Shown here in pieces: positions 1 to 6,474 of a stretch of 9,784 nucleotides of DNA. Source of the stretch: RGIG3102 sp964369915 (GTDB lineage: Bacteria > Bacillota > Clostridia > Oscillospirales > Ruminococcaceae); contig CAYJGG010000065.1 of NCBI GenBank assembly GCA_964369915.1, forward strand, positions 1-9,784, written 5' to 3'. A model generated the notes under the pieces. It did no database searches. It had not been told where the DNA came from and saw only the letters and a list, made by a program, of their open reading frames with translations. Position 1 is the stretch's first letter, and each line of letters opens with the position of its first letter. The position numbers were made by a program, and so were the translations under genes.

Positions 1-5
1 TTATT

Positions 6-1826
6 ATGGGTAAAATTATAGGTATTGACCTTGGTACTACTAACTCATGTGTAGCTGTTATGGAAGGCGGCGAAGCTGTTGTTATAGCTAATGCAGAGGG
101 TATGAGAACTACACCTTCAGTTGTAGGTTTTTCAAAAAATGGCGAAAGATTAATTGGCCAAGTGGCGAAACGTCAAGCGATTACAAATCCAGATGGAACT
201 ATCGCTTCAATTAAAAGAGAAATGGGCACAGATCATAAAGTTAAAGCTGATGGAAAAGAATACACTCCAGAAGAAATTTCAGCAATGATTTTAGCTAGAT
301 TAAAAACAGAAGCTGAAAGTTATCTAGGTGAAAAAGTTACAGAAGCTGTTATCACTGTTCCAGCTTACTTTAGCGACTCACAAAGACAGGCAACTAAAAA
401 TGCGGGCACTATCGCTGGTCTTGATGTTAAAAGAATTATCAATGAGCCAACAGCAGCAGCTTTAGCTTACGGCGTTGATAAAGAGCAAGAACAAAAAATA
501 TTAGTATACGATTTAGGCGGCGGTACTTTCGACGTTTCTATCATTGCTATGGGTGATGGCGTTCAAGAAGTTTTAGCTACTGCAGGTGATAACCGTTTAG
601 GTGGCGATGACTTTGATGAAAGAGTTATCAAATGGCTAGCTAATGAATTTAAAAAAGATAATGGTATTGATTTATTAAAAGATAAAATGGCTGCTCAAAG
701 ATTAAAAGAAGCTGCTGAAAAAGCTAAAATTGAGCTTTCAGGCGTTGCTCAAACATCTATCAACCTACCATTTATCACAGTTGACCAAGATGGTCCAAAA
801 CACTTAGACTTAACATTAACAAGAGCAAAATTTGATGAATTGACTGCTGATTTAGTTGAAGCTACAATCAAACCAGTTCGCCAAGCATTAAGCGATTCAG
901 GTCTTGCTATTAGCGAAATTGATAAAGTGTTATTAGTTGGTGGTTCAACAAGAATTCCAGCTGTTCAAGAAGCAGTTAAAAAAATCGTTGGAAAAGATCC
1001 GTTTAAAGGAATTAACCCAGACGAATGTGTGGCTTTAGGTGCTGCTATTCAAGGTGGTGTTTTAGGTGGAGATGTTAAAGGCATTTTATTATTAGACGTT
1101 ACTCCACTTTCACTAGGTATTGAAACTGTTGGTGGAATTACTGCTAAAATTATAGATAGAAACACAACTATCCCAACTAAAAAGAGTCAAAAATTCTCAA
1201 CTGCTGCTGATAATCAGCCTTCAGTTGAAATCAATGTACTACAAGGTGAAAGAGAATTCTCAAAAGATAATAAATCTTTAGGTATTTTCCACTTAGATGG
1301 TATTGCTCCAGCTCCAAGAGGCGTTCCACAAATCGAAGTTTCATTTGATATTGACGCTAATGGTATTGTGTCTGTTTCAGCAAAAGATTTAGGAACAGGT
1401 AAAGAGCAATCAATAACAATCACATCTTCAACTAATATGAGCAAAGAAGAAGTTGAAAAAGCTGTTAACGAAGCAGAACAATATGCACAAGAAGATAAAG
1501 CACGTAGAGAAGAAGTTGAAATTAAAAACTCAGCTGATGCTATGGTTTATCAAACAGATAAATTATTAAAAGATATGGAAGATAAAATATCAGAAGAAGA
1601 AAAAACAGATTTAACATCAAAACAAGAGGCTTTAAAAGAAGCTATCAAAGCTGATAATTTAGAAGACATTAAAGCTAAAATGCAAGAAATGGAAACAGCT
1701 CTACACGCAGTTTCACAAAAAATGTATGAAGCGGCTGCAGCGGAGCAAGCTCAAGGCGAAACAGCAAGCGAAGAAACAGCTAGTGATGAAACAATTGTTG
1801 ACGCTGATTATAAAGATGTTGATTAA
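6..1826 (+). CDS. dnaK: Molecular chaperone DnaK (Hsp70)
   Basis: Cytoplasmic ATP-dependent Hsp70 chaperone that binds exposed hydrophobic peptide segments and cycles with DnaJ and GrpE. The 606-residue protein is complete. The nucleotide-binding domain spans about 1-360, with the phosphate loop IDLGTTNS at 7-14, INEPTAAALAYG around Glu147, the second phosphate motif DLGGGTFD at 169-176, and VGGSTRIP at 311-318. The conserved interdomain linker leads into DVTPLSLG at 364-371. The beta substrate-binding domain follows to about 475, then the helical lid, then an acidic Glu/Thr/Ala-rich tail ending in DADYKDVD. The stretch after TIASIKR is short compared with E. coli DnaK, the known Gram-positive form. 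Only five bases precede the ATG, so the Shine-Dalgarno site, promoter and any hrcA/grpE genes lie outside the window. No CIRCE operator (the HrcA site) is visible here. Confidence 0.99.
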   Translation: MGKIIGIDLGTTNSCVAVMEGGEAVVIANAEGMRTTPSVVGFSKNGERLIGQVAKRQAITNPDGTIASIKREMGTDHKVKADGKEYTPEEISAMILARLKTEAESYLGEKVTEAVITVPAYFSDSQRQATKNAGTIAGLDVKRIINEPTAAALAYGVDKEQEQKILVYDLGGGTFDVSIIAMGDGVQEVLATAGDNRLGGDDFDERVIKWLANEFKKDNGIDLLKDKMAAQRLKEAAEKAKIELSGVAQTSINLPFITVDQDGPKHLDLTLTRAKFDELTADLVEATIKPVRQALSDSGLAISEIDKVLLVGGSTRIPAVQEAVKKIVGKDPFKGINPDECVALGAAIQGGVLGGDVKGILLLDVTPLSLGIETVGGITAKIIDRNTTIPTKKSQKFSTAADNQPSVEINVLQGEREFSKDNKSLGIFHLDGIAPAPRGVPQIEVSFDIDANGIVSVSAKDLGTGKEQSITITSSTNMSKEEVEKAVNEAEQYAQEDKARREEVEIKNSADAMVYQTDKLLKDMEDKISEEEKTDLTSKQEALKEAIKADNLEDIKAKMQEMETALHAVSQKMYEAAAAEQAQGETASEETASDETIVDADYKDVD

Positions 1827-1867
1827 TTGTTAATTATTTATTATTGAATAATTAAACTAACTATTAT

Positions 1868-1909
1868 ATACTATCAAAAGGCGGATAAATTTTATCTGCC
1901 TTATAGTAT
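1868..1909 (+). promoter_or_regulatory. Hairpin in the dnaK-dnaJ intergenic region
   Basis: An 11-bp stem pairs 1878-1888 with 1892-1902 around a 3-base loop. It includes GGC/GCC and one G-T wobble. An outer stem pairs 1868-1874 with 1903-1909, separated from the inner stem by a 3-base bulge at 1875-1877. It is followed by TATTATAAATATTTTAC rather than a clean T-run, so it looks more like an mRNA processing or stability element, or a leaky attenuator lowering dnaJ relative to dnaK, than a full terminator. The fold is read directly; the role is inferred. Confidence 0.55.
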
Positions 1910-1939
1910 TATAAATATTTTACAAATGAGGGTATAAAA

Positions 1940-3097
1940 GTGGCAGAAAAAAGAGATTTTTATGAAGTGCTTGGAGTTAATAAATCAGCCTCTGAAGCAG
2001 AACTTAAATCTGCGTATAGAAAAGCTGCAAAAAAGTATCATCCGGATTTAAATCCAGATAATGCAGAAGCAGAATTAAAATTTAAAGAGGCGAATGAAGC
2101 GTATGAAGTGCTTTCTGATGCCGAAAAAAGAAAATTATATGATGCCTACGGGCATGCAGGCGTTGATCCAAACTACGGTGCAGGTGGCGGTGGCTACGGC
2201 GGATTTGGTGGTTTTGGTGGCGCTGGTGGTATAGATTTAGAAGATATATTTGGCTCGTTTTTTGGCGGTGGTTTTGGTGGTTCTTCAAGAAGAAGTAATC
2301 CAAATGCTCCAAGAAGAGGGGGCGATGTTAGAGTTGCTGTAAATATTTCTTTTATGCAAGCTGCCCACGGCGCAGACGTTGAGCTTGAATTCCAAAGAGA
2401 AGAAGGCTGCCCTGATTGTGAAGGATCAGGCTCTAAAAAGGGAAGTAGTGCAAAAACTTGTCCAGATTGTAATGGTACAGGTCACGTTACTGTTCAGCAA
2501 AGAACTCCTTTTGGTGTTATCCAAAATTCAAGAGTGTGTACTCGCTGTCAAGGAAAAGGAAAAATCATTACTGATCCTTGTAATAAATGTAGGGGTAATG
2601 GCAGAGTTAATGTTAAAGTTAAAAAGCAAATTAATATTCCAGCCGGTGTTGATAATGATCAAAGTTTAGCTCTTCGTGGCGAAGGCGATAAAGGGATTAA
2701 CGGCGGTCCTAGTGGCGATGTTATCGTTTTAATTAATGTTAAAGCGCACGAAGTTTTCACTAGAAAAAAATATGATGTGTTTGTAACTGTTCCAATAACT
2801 TATGCGCAAGCTGTTATCGGAGATGAAATAGTTGTTCCATCTATTGATGGTAAAGTTTCATTTAAAATTGCAGAAGGCACTCAAAGTGGCACTACCACAA
2901 GGCTTCGTGGAAAAGGTATTCAATATCTTCACGGTAGAGGCAGAGGCGATCAATATGTAACTGTTGAAGTAGAAGTTCCAAAGAAAATTACAAGAGAGCA
3001 AAGAAAAGCACTAGAAGCCTTTGAGCAAACTTTAAAAGATGATAACTATGAAAAAAGAAAAGGCTTTTTTAAAAAAATAAAAGATATATTTGATTAA
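1940..3097 (+). CDS. dnaJ: Co-chaperone DnaJ (Hsp40, type I)
   Basis: Hsp40 partner that delivers unfolded clients to DnaK and stimulates its ATPase. The 385-residue protein is full length for the family. The J domain covers about 5-70, with the essential HPD at 34-36. A Gly/Phe-rich region runs about 78-120 and includes a DIF-type segment (LEDIFGSFF). Four CxxCxGxG zinc repeats begin at Cys157, Cys174, Cys200 and Cys214, all intact and binding two zinc ions in known homologues. C-terminal beta-sandwich client-binding domains follow. The start is GTG, chosen because the GAGGG Shine-Dalgarno at 1928-1932 sits 7 bases upstream and the reading begins MAEKRDFYEVLG as in other DnaJ proteins. It lies 113 bases after dnaK on the same strand, so cotranscription with dnaK is likely. 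Confidence 0.99.
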   Translation: MAEKRDFYEVLGVNKSASEAELKSAYRKAAKKYHPDLNPDNAEAELKFKEANEAYEVLSDAEKRKLYDAYGHAGVDPNYGAGGGGYGGFGGFGGAGGIDLEDIFGSFFGGGFGGSSRRSNPNAPRRGGDVRVAVNISFMQAAHGADVELEFQREEGCPDCEGSGSKKGSSAKTCPDCNGTGHVTVQQRTPFGVIQNSRVCTRCQGKGKIITDPCNKCRGNGRVNVKVKKQINIPAGVDNDQSLALRGEGDKGINGGPSGDVIVLINVKAHEVFTRKKYDVFVTVPITYAQAVIGDEIVVPSIDGKVSFKIAEGTQSGTTTRLRGKGIQYLHGRGRGDQYVTVEVEVPKKITREQRKALEAFEQTLKDDNYEKRKGFFKKIKDIFD

Positions 3098-3115
3098 CAT
3101 TAAATAAGCGTAATA

Positions 3116-3149
3116 AAAAAACGAGATGCAAATTTGCATCTCGTTTTTT
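3116..3149. terminator. Bidirectional intrinsic terminator (perfect 34-bp palindrome)
   Basis: The sequence is a perfect palindrome centred between 3132 and 3133: six A, then ACGAGATGCAAA, its exact complement, and six T. Read on either strand it gives a GC-containing hairpin followed by a T-tract. It lies 19 bases after the dnaJ stop and only 2 bases after the stop of the convergent ABC ATPase gene, so one element can end both transcription units. Confidence 0.93.
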
Positions 3150-3151
3150 AT

Positions 3152-3952
3152 TTAATCGTTTGATAACATCATTTTATCATCAGCTAGTTCGCCGCCGCTT
3201 GCCTGCTCAAACTTTAATAATAAATCTTGTATTTTTAAATTTTGCTTTTCTTCTTTAGAAACATCAAAAATTATTTTACCATCATACATCATAATTAATC
3301 TGTTACCATATTTAATAGCATCTCTCATATTATGAGTTATCATTATAGTAGTTATATTATCTTTTTCAACTAATTTCTCGGTGACATCAAGCACTTTTGC
3401 CGCAGTTTTTGGATCTAGTGCCGCAGTGTGTTCATCAAGTAGTAAAACCTTTGGCTTTTTTAAAGTTGCCATTAGAAGAGTTAAAGCTTGTCGCTGTCCA
3501 CCTGAAAGAAGACCTACTTTAGTAGTTGCTCTTTCTTCAAGACCTAAATCTAAAATTTCAAGTTTCTTTTTGAAAAGTTCACGCTCTTTATTAGTTAGCC
3601 CAAGGCGAAGAGTGCGAAATTTGCCCCTTCTTAAAGCAAGAGCCATATTTTCATCAATTTGCATATCGGCAGCTGTTCCATTCATAGGATCTTGGAAAAC
3701 TCGTCCTATATATTTTGCTCTTTTAAATTCAGGAAGATTTGTAACATCAATGCCATCAATAAAAATTTTACCATCATCTACAAGCCAAGCGCCAGATAAC
3801 GCATTTAGCATTGAAGATTTACCAGCACCATTAGAGCCGATAATAGTTATAAAATCGCCTTCATTGATTTGAAAATTCAATCCATCAAGAGCTTTTTTCT
3901 CATTTGCAGTTCCAGCAAAAAATGTTTTTTTGATATTTTGTAATCTAACCAT
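3152..3952 (-). CDS. ABC transporter ATP-binding protein (COG1101-like importer family)
   Basis: Cytoplasmic ATPase that powers the importer encoded by the adjacent permease and lipoprotein genes. The 266 residues form one complete ABC domain: Walker A GSNGAGKSS at 39-47, Q-loop Gln87 (VFQDP), signature LSGGQ at 149-153, Walker B LLLDE at 170-174 running into HTAALDPKT (D-loop 178-180), and switch His207 (ITHNM). The DEHTAALDPKT form after Walker B is, from family knowledge, typical of the uncharacterised importer ATPases paired with PF04392 binding proteins, some of which have been tied to tryptophan or tyrosine uptake. The start ATG shares one base with the permease stop (TAATG), so translation is probably coupled; an AGGTG lies upstream inside the permease gene. 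Substrate cannot be read from this subunit. Confidence 0.95.
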   Translation of the reverse strand: MVRLQNIKKTFFAGTANEKKALDGLNFQINEGDFITIIGSNGAGKSSMLNALSGAWLVDDGKIFIDGIDVTNLPEFKRAKYIGRVFQDPMNGTAADMQIDENMALALRRGKFRTLRLGLTNKERELFKKKLEILDLGLEERATTKVGLLSGGQRQALTLLMATLKKPKVLLLDEHTAALDPKTAAKVLDVTEKLVEKDNITTIMITHNMRDAIKYGNRLIMMYDGKIIFDVSKEEKQNLKIQDLLLKFEQASGGELADDKMMLSND

Positions 3953-4842
3953 TATTTTACACCTGCCTTTTTAAAGTATTTTTCTTGCAAATGCGGAATA
4001 GCTAAAAACACTGCAACGATAACTGCTGAAAGTAGTTTTAAATCGTTTGTGCTTAAAAGTTTTAAGCTGATAACAACTTGAATTACTACATAGTAGATAA
4101 TAGAGCCAACACAAACAGCACCTAGTTTTAATGCAAAATTATTAATAAATCTACCTAAAACAACTTGGCTGATAATAACAGATGCAAGACCAATAACTAT
4201 TGCGCCACGTCCCATTTGCACATCAACGAAACCGTTGTATTGAGATAATAATGCGCCTGAAAGTGCAACAATACCATTTGAAAGCATAAGTCCTACGATT
4301 TTAGCAAGGTTTGTGTTTATGCTATACGCTTTTGCCATTGTTTCATTAGATCCAGTTGCCCTAATTGAAGCCCCTACCTCAGTTGAAAAAAACCAAAATA
4401 GGACTAAAACTAAAATAGCAATTACAATAATAACAGTAATAATAGTTTGCTCTATATATCTTAAAGACACTAATAAATCGTAATTATTTACATTAATAGC
4501 TTGATTTGCTTTATCGCCTAAAATTCTAAGGTTAATAGAATATAAACTTAACTGTGTTAGAATTCCAGAGAGAATTGCAGGGATACCTAATGCTGTATGA
4601 AGCATACCTGTAATAAACCCTGTAAGCATTCCTACAATAACTGAAAGCAGTAAAGCTAGCCACATAGGAGCACCACTTATCATCATCATAACACAAACAG
4701 CACCACCAGTGCACAAAGAACCATCAACAGTCAAATCTGCTAAATCCAAAACTTTATATGTAATATAAACTCCGATAGACATAATGCCCCAGATAAGTCC
4801 TTGTGCTATAGCGCCTGGAAGGGCGTTTAATAGTGAAGCCAT
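3952..4842 (-). CDS. ABC transporter permease (BPD_transp_2-like, COG4120 type)
   Basis: Integral membrane subunit of the importer. The 296 residues are strongly hydrophobic, with about eight or nine membrane segments (roughly 10-32, 42-56, 60-82, 88-106, 130-154, 183-204, 212-235, 241-262 and 268-285). A polar cytoplasmic loop at 155-176 (beginning EVGASIRATG) matches the conserved ATPase-coupling loop of the branched-chain amino acid/ribose permease fold. The ATG at 4842 is preceded by TAGGAG with 6 bases of spacing, and the lipoprotein gene stops 9 bases upstream, so these are cotranscribed. A single permease gene implies that a homodimer forms the channel, as is usual for this family. Substrate is unknown; aromatic amino acid uptake is an inference from family relatives. 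Confidence 0.93.
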   Translation of the reverse strand: MASLLNALPGAIAQGLIWGIMSIGVYITYKVLDLADLTVDGSLCTGGAVCVMMMISGAPMWLALLLSVIVGMLTGFITGMLHTALGIPAILSGILTQLSLYSINLRILGDKANQAINVNNYDLLVSLRYIEQTIITVIIVIAILVLVLFWFFSTEVGASIRATGSNETMAKAYSINTNLAKIVGLMLSNGIVALSGALLSQYNGFVDVQMGRGAIVIGLASVIISQVVLGRFINNFALKLGAVCVGSIIYYVVIQVVISLKLLSTNDLKLLSAVIVAVFLAIPHLQEKYFKKAGVK

Positions 4843-4851
4843 ATCTTACTC

Positions 4852-5838
4852 CTATTCACCGATTGCAACATAATCAGATGGAATTGTAACTCCAAGTTCT
4901 GCTGCGATTTCTGTGTTGTATTTTTTAGTGAATTCACTTGCAAATCCGATATCCATTGTGCTAATATCAGCACCATTTACTAAAACTTCAACAGCCATTT
5001 CTCCTGATTTGTAGCCGATATCATAATAATCTAATGATAATGAAGCAACACCGCATCCGCTTGCTGTGTTTTCTTCGCCAGCAACTACAGGAACTTTAGC
5101 TTCAAGAACAACGCTTTTAATGATTTCTGTGTTTGAAGCTGCTGTGTTATCAGTTGGGATATAAATTACATCAACGCTTGAAGCAGCACTTGTTGTAACA
5201 GCTGCTAAATCATTAGAATCAGCGAATGTGAATGTTTCAGTTGTAAATCCTAAAGCTTCAAGCTCAGGGATTATCATTTCTTCTTGGTAAACTGAGTTTG
5301 GCTCAGCTGAACAATATAAAATACCAACAGTTTTTGCATCTGGGAATAATTCTTTAATCATTGCAGCTTGCTCATTTAGTGGAGCTAAATCTGAAGCGCC
5401 TGAGATGTTCATTCCAGTGCTACCTGTCCAATCAGTGATTTCTAAAGCAGTTGCATAGTTTGTTATTGATGTTCCGATGATTGGAATATCGCCAGTTGCA
5501 GCCGCTGCTGATTGAAGTGGAGATGTTGCGTTTGCTAAAATTAAATCAACACCATCTGATACAAATTGATTTGCAATAATAGCAGTTGTAGCAGTATCAC
5601 CTGATGCATTTTGAACATCAAAAGATACGTTTTCTTCGCCCACTGCTTCAGTTACAGCTGCGATAAATCCTTGAGTTGCAGCGTCTAAAGCTGCGTGTTG
5701 CATAAGCTGGCTTATACCAATTGTGTATGTAGGTGCTTCTGTGGTAGTTGTTTCTGTAGTAGTTGTTTCTTCTGATGAGCATCCTACAAGTGATAGAATT
5801 AATGCACTTGATAATGCTAGAGCTAATAGTTTTTTCAT
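4852..5838 (-). CDS. ABC transporter substrate-binding lipoprotein (PF04392 / COG2984 type)
   Basis: Extracellular solute-binding protein anchored to the membrane by lipid, first gene of the three-gene importer. From the chosen start it has 328 residues: a signal peptide beginning MKKLLALAL, the lipobox LVGC with lipidated Cys20, a Thr/Glu-rich linker (about 21-34), then a two-lobe periplasmic-binding fold starting YTIGISQLMQHAALD. This opening is characteristic of the ABC_sub_bind family, whose studied members bind tryptophan, tyrosine or phenylalanine. The frame is open further upstream, but the ATG at 5838 gives a standard signal peptide. The alternative ATG at 5850 directly abuts the Shine-Dalgarno site and would add MDLT. 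The AAAGGA at 5851-5856 is 12 bases from the start, rather long, which fits coupling to the leader ORF that ends 2 bases upstream. Substrate is not proven. Confidence 0.94.
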   Translation of the reverse strand: MKKLLALALSSALILSLVGCSSEETTTTETTTTEAPTYTIGISQLMQHAALDAATQGFIAAVTEAVGEENVSFDVQNASGDTATTAIIANQFVSDGVDLILANATSPLQSAAAATGDIPIIGTSITNYATALEITDWTGSTGMNISGASDLAPLNEQAAMIKELFPDAKTVGILYCSAEPNSVYQEEMIIPELEALGFTTETFTFADSNDLAAVTTSAASSVDVIYIPTDNTAASNTEIIKSVVLEAKVPVVAGEENTASGCGVASLSLDYYDIGYKSGEMAVEVLVNGADISTMDIGFASEFTKKYNTEIAAELGVTIPSDYVAIGE

Positions 5839-5840
5839 AG

Positions 5841-5963
5841 TTAAATCCATTCCTTTCTGTTGAGTTTTGCGTGTTTTACCACATATTTTATTAAGTGGCA
5901 ACCATTAGTTAATATTTCATAACTAATGGCACAAAACTGTAAAGTTTGAAATTTTATTTTCAA
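5841..5963 (-). CDS. Candidate 40-residue leader peptide / upstream ORF of the importer operon
   Basis: Short ORF of 40 codons plus stop that fills nearly the whole 5' leader of the binding-protein gene. It starts with TTG at 5963, with AAGGAG (5970-5975) ideally placed 6 bases upstream, and its TAA ends 2 bases before the lipoprotein ATG. The predicted promoter starts transcripts near 5990, so a ribosome would meet this start first. The peptide begins MKIKFQTLQF and ends KLNRKEWI; it is basic, has Cys11 and Cys22, no signal peptide or clear membrane segment, and a single Trp at position 39, just before the last residue. The downstream gene's Shine-Dalgarno lies within its last codons. I recognise no family. 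It may be a regulatory leader peptide, a real small protein, or chance: staying open for 41 codons in AT-rich DNA is uncommon but possible. Confidence 0.45.
   Translation of the reverse strand: MKIKFQTLQFCAISYEILTNGCHLIKYVVKHAKLNRKEWI
5902..5929 (-). promoter_or_regulatory. Leader hairpin B of the importer mRNA
   Basis: A perfect 10-bp stem pairs 5902-5911 with 5920-5929 (CCATTAGTTA and its complement) around an 8-base loop. It lies in the middle of the candidate leader ORF and has no following T-run on the transcribed strand, so it is not an intrinsic terminator. It could affect translation of the leader ORF or mRNA stability; this is inference. Confidence 0.45.
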
Positions 5964-5967
5964 ACTT
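5942..5967 (-). promoter_or_regulatory. Leader hairpin A, covering the TTG start of the leader ORF
   Basis: A perfect 10-bp stem pairs 5942-5951 with 5958-5967 around a 6-base loop. In the minus-strand transcript the first arm contains the TTG start codon (5963-5961) of the candidate leader ORF and begins 2 bases after its AAGGAG. The stem has only two G-C pairs, so it is weak, but folding would hinder initiation at the leader ORF. Confidence 0.4.
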
Positions 5968-5996
5968 ATCTCCTTTTCCTTTTGCGTAATAGATGT

Positions 5997-6026
5997 ATAA
6001 TACATCAAATTCTTAGGGTTTGTCAA
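5997..6026 (-). promoter_or_regulatory. Sigma-A-type promoter for the importer operon
   Basis: On the minus strand a perfect TTGACA -35 box (6026-6021) is followed after 18 bases by TATTAT (6002-5997), five of six bases of the -10 consensus. Transcription would start near 5990, leaving about 150 bases of leader before the lipoprotein gene. It sits just upstream of the leader Shine-Dalgarno and TTG. Confidence 0.7.
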
Positions 6027-6067
6027 TTAACATATAAACCAAAAAAAACTAATAAAAAAGGGCGTAA

Positions 6068-6096
6068 TTGGAGTTTAATACAAAATGCATTATAAT
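6068..6096 (+). promoter_or_regulatory. Possible distal promoter of the zinc-ribbon/flippase operon
   Basis: TTGGAG (6068-6073) and a perfect TATAAT (6091-6096) are separated by 17 bases, pointing toward the zinc-ribbon gene 144 bases downstream. In such AT-rich DNA a TATAAT can arise by chance, so this is a secondary candidate. Confidence 0.35.
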
Positions 6097-6168
6097 ACAA
6101 AAAAATATTAAGTTTTTTCAGTTTAAAATATAGAAAAATAAAAGATTTGTGTAAATAAATTTAAATAG

Positions 6169-6197
6169 TTTACTTATTTTGATATATATAATATAAT
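6169..6197 (+). promoter_or_regulatory. Promoter of the zinc-ribbon/flippase/RNase operon
   Basis: TTTACT (6169-6174) is followed by exactly 17 bases and then a perfect TATAAT (6192-6197). The start point would be near 6204, about 36 bases before the ATG at 6240, leaving room for the AAAAGGA Shine-Dalgarno at 6224-6230. Confidence 0.6.
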
Positions 6198-6239
6198 AAT
6201 AGTATAAATGAAATATTAGTTTTAAAAGGAATTTTTGTT

Positions 6240-6473
6240 ATGGATATGTTTCTTGCTCCGATTATTATAGGAGTCACTCTAATTGTAATATGTATAATAA
6301 GTATATTTCGCGCGAGTCAATTCGATTTTAGATGCACAAGATGTAAAAAAGTTTTTAAAGAAAATCCAGTTGTAGCTGCTTTTGCTCCTCAAAGTGGTGG
6401 CAGAAAATATTTAAGATGCCCAAATTGTAGAAGAAAAATGCTTTGTGATTTAATATTAAAAGGAAAAAAGTAA
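6240..6473 (+). CDS. Small membrane-anchored zinc-ribbon protein of unknown function
   Basis: A 77-residue protein that I do not recognise as a named family. Residues about 4-23 form one hydrophobic membrane segment (APIIIGVTLIVICIISIF), followed by basic and polar sequence. Two CxxC pairs, CTRC at 32-35 and CPNC at 60-63, give a zinc-ribbon or rubredoxin-knuckle pattern; the intervening 24 residues include a short hydrophobic patch. The C-terminus is basic (LKGKK). The N-terminal anchor with positive charges after it suggests that the zinc ribbon faces the cytoplasm. The ATG has AAAAGGA 9 bases upstream. It stops one base before the flippase start, so it is the first gene of that operon and is probably made together with it. 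A role as a small accessory to the flippase is only a guess. Confidence 0.85.
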   Translation: MDMFLAPIIIGVTLIVICIISIFRASQFDFRCTRCKKVFKENPVVAAFAPQSGGRKYLRCPNCRRKMLCDLILKGKK

Positions 6474-6474
6474 T

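Larger units (their letters stand above)
5964..6239. other. Divergent intergenic region between importer and zinc-ribbon operons
   Basis: Together with the candidate leader ORF this is a 401-base stretch (5839-6239) between the two divergent, well-supported transcription units. It is very AT-rich. It holds the minus-strand importer promoter and at least one good plus-strand promoter, with a second possible one, listed separately. The stretch between about 6030 and 6160 shows nothing else I can support: no T-box antiterminator sequence, no recognisable riboswitch, and no further ORF with a good start. Confidence 0.6.

Noticed and set aside
2082..2312. His-rich minus-strand ORF opposite dnaJ
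   Set aside because: It mirrors the Gly/Phe-rich repeats of dnaJ on the other strand; the composition is an artefact.
3381..3872. 163-codon plus-strand ORF opposite the ABC ATPase
   Set aside because: It is the antisense shadow of a fully motif-bearing ABC ATPase gene, is Ser/Arg-rich and lacks a family signature or start signals.
5839..5901. N-terminal extension of the binding lipoprotein to an ATG at 5901
   Set aside because: It would put 21 polar residues before a normal lipoprotein signal peptide and has no good ribosome binding site; MKKLL at 5838 is the natural start.
5964..6026. Longer 61-codon version of the leader ORF starting with ATG at 6026
   Set aside because: Its start would lie inside the -35 box of the predicted promoter and it lacks a Shine-Dalgarno site; the internal TTG at 5963 with AAGGAG is better supported.
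5839..6030. T-box or known riboswitch in the importer leader
   Set aside because: I looked for the T-box antiterminator core and a terminator with a T-run on the minus strand and found neither; only two simple hairpins and the leader ORF are present.
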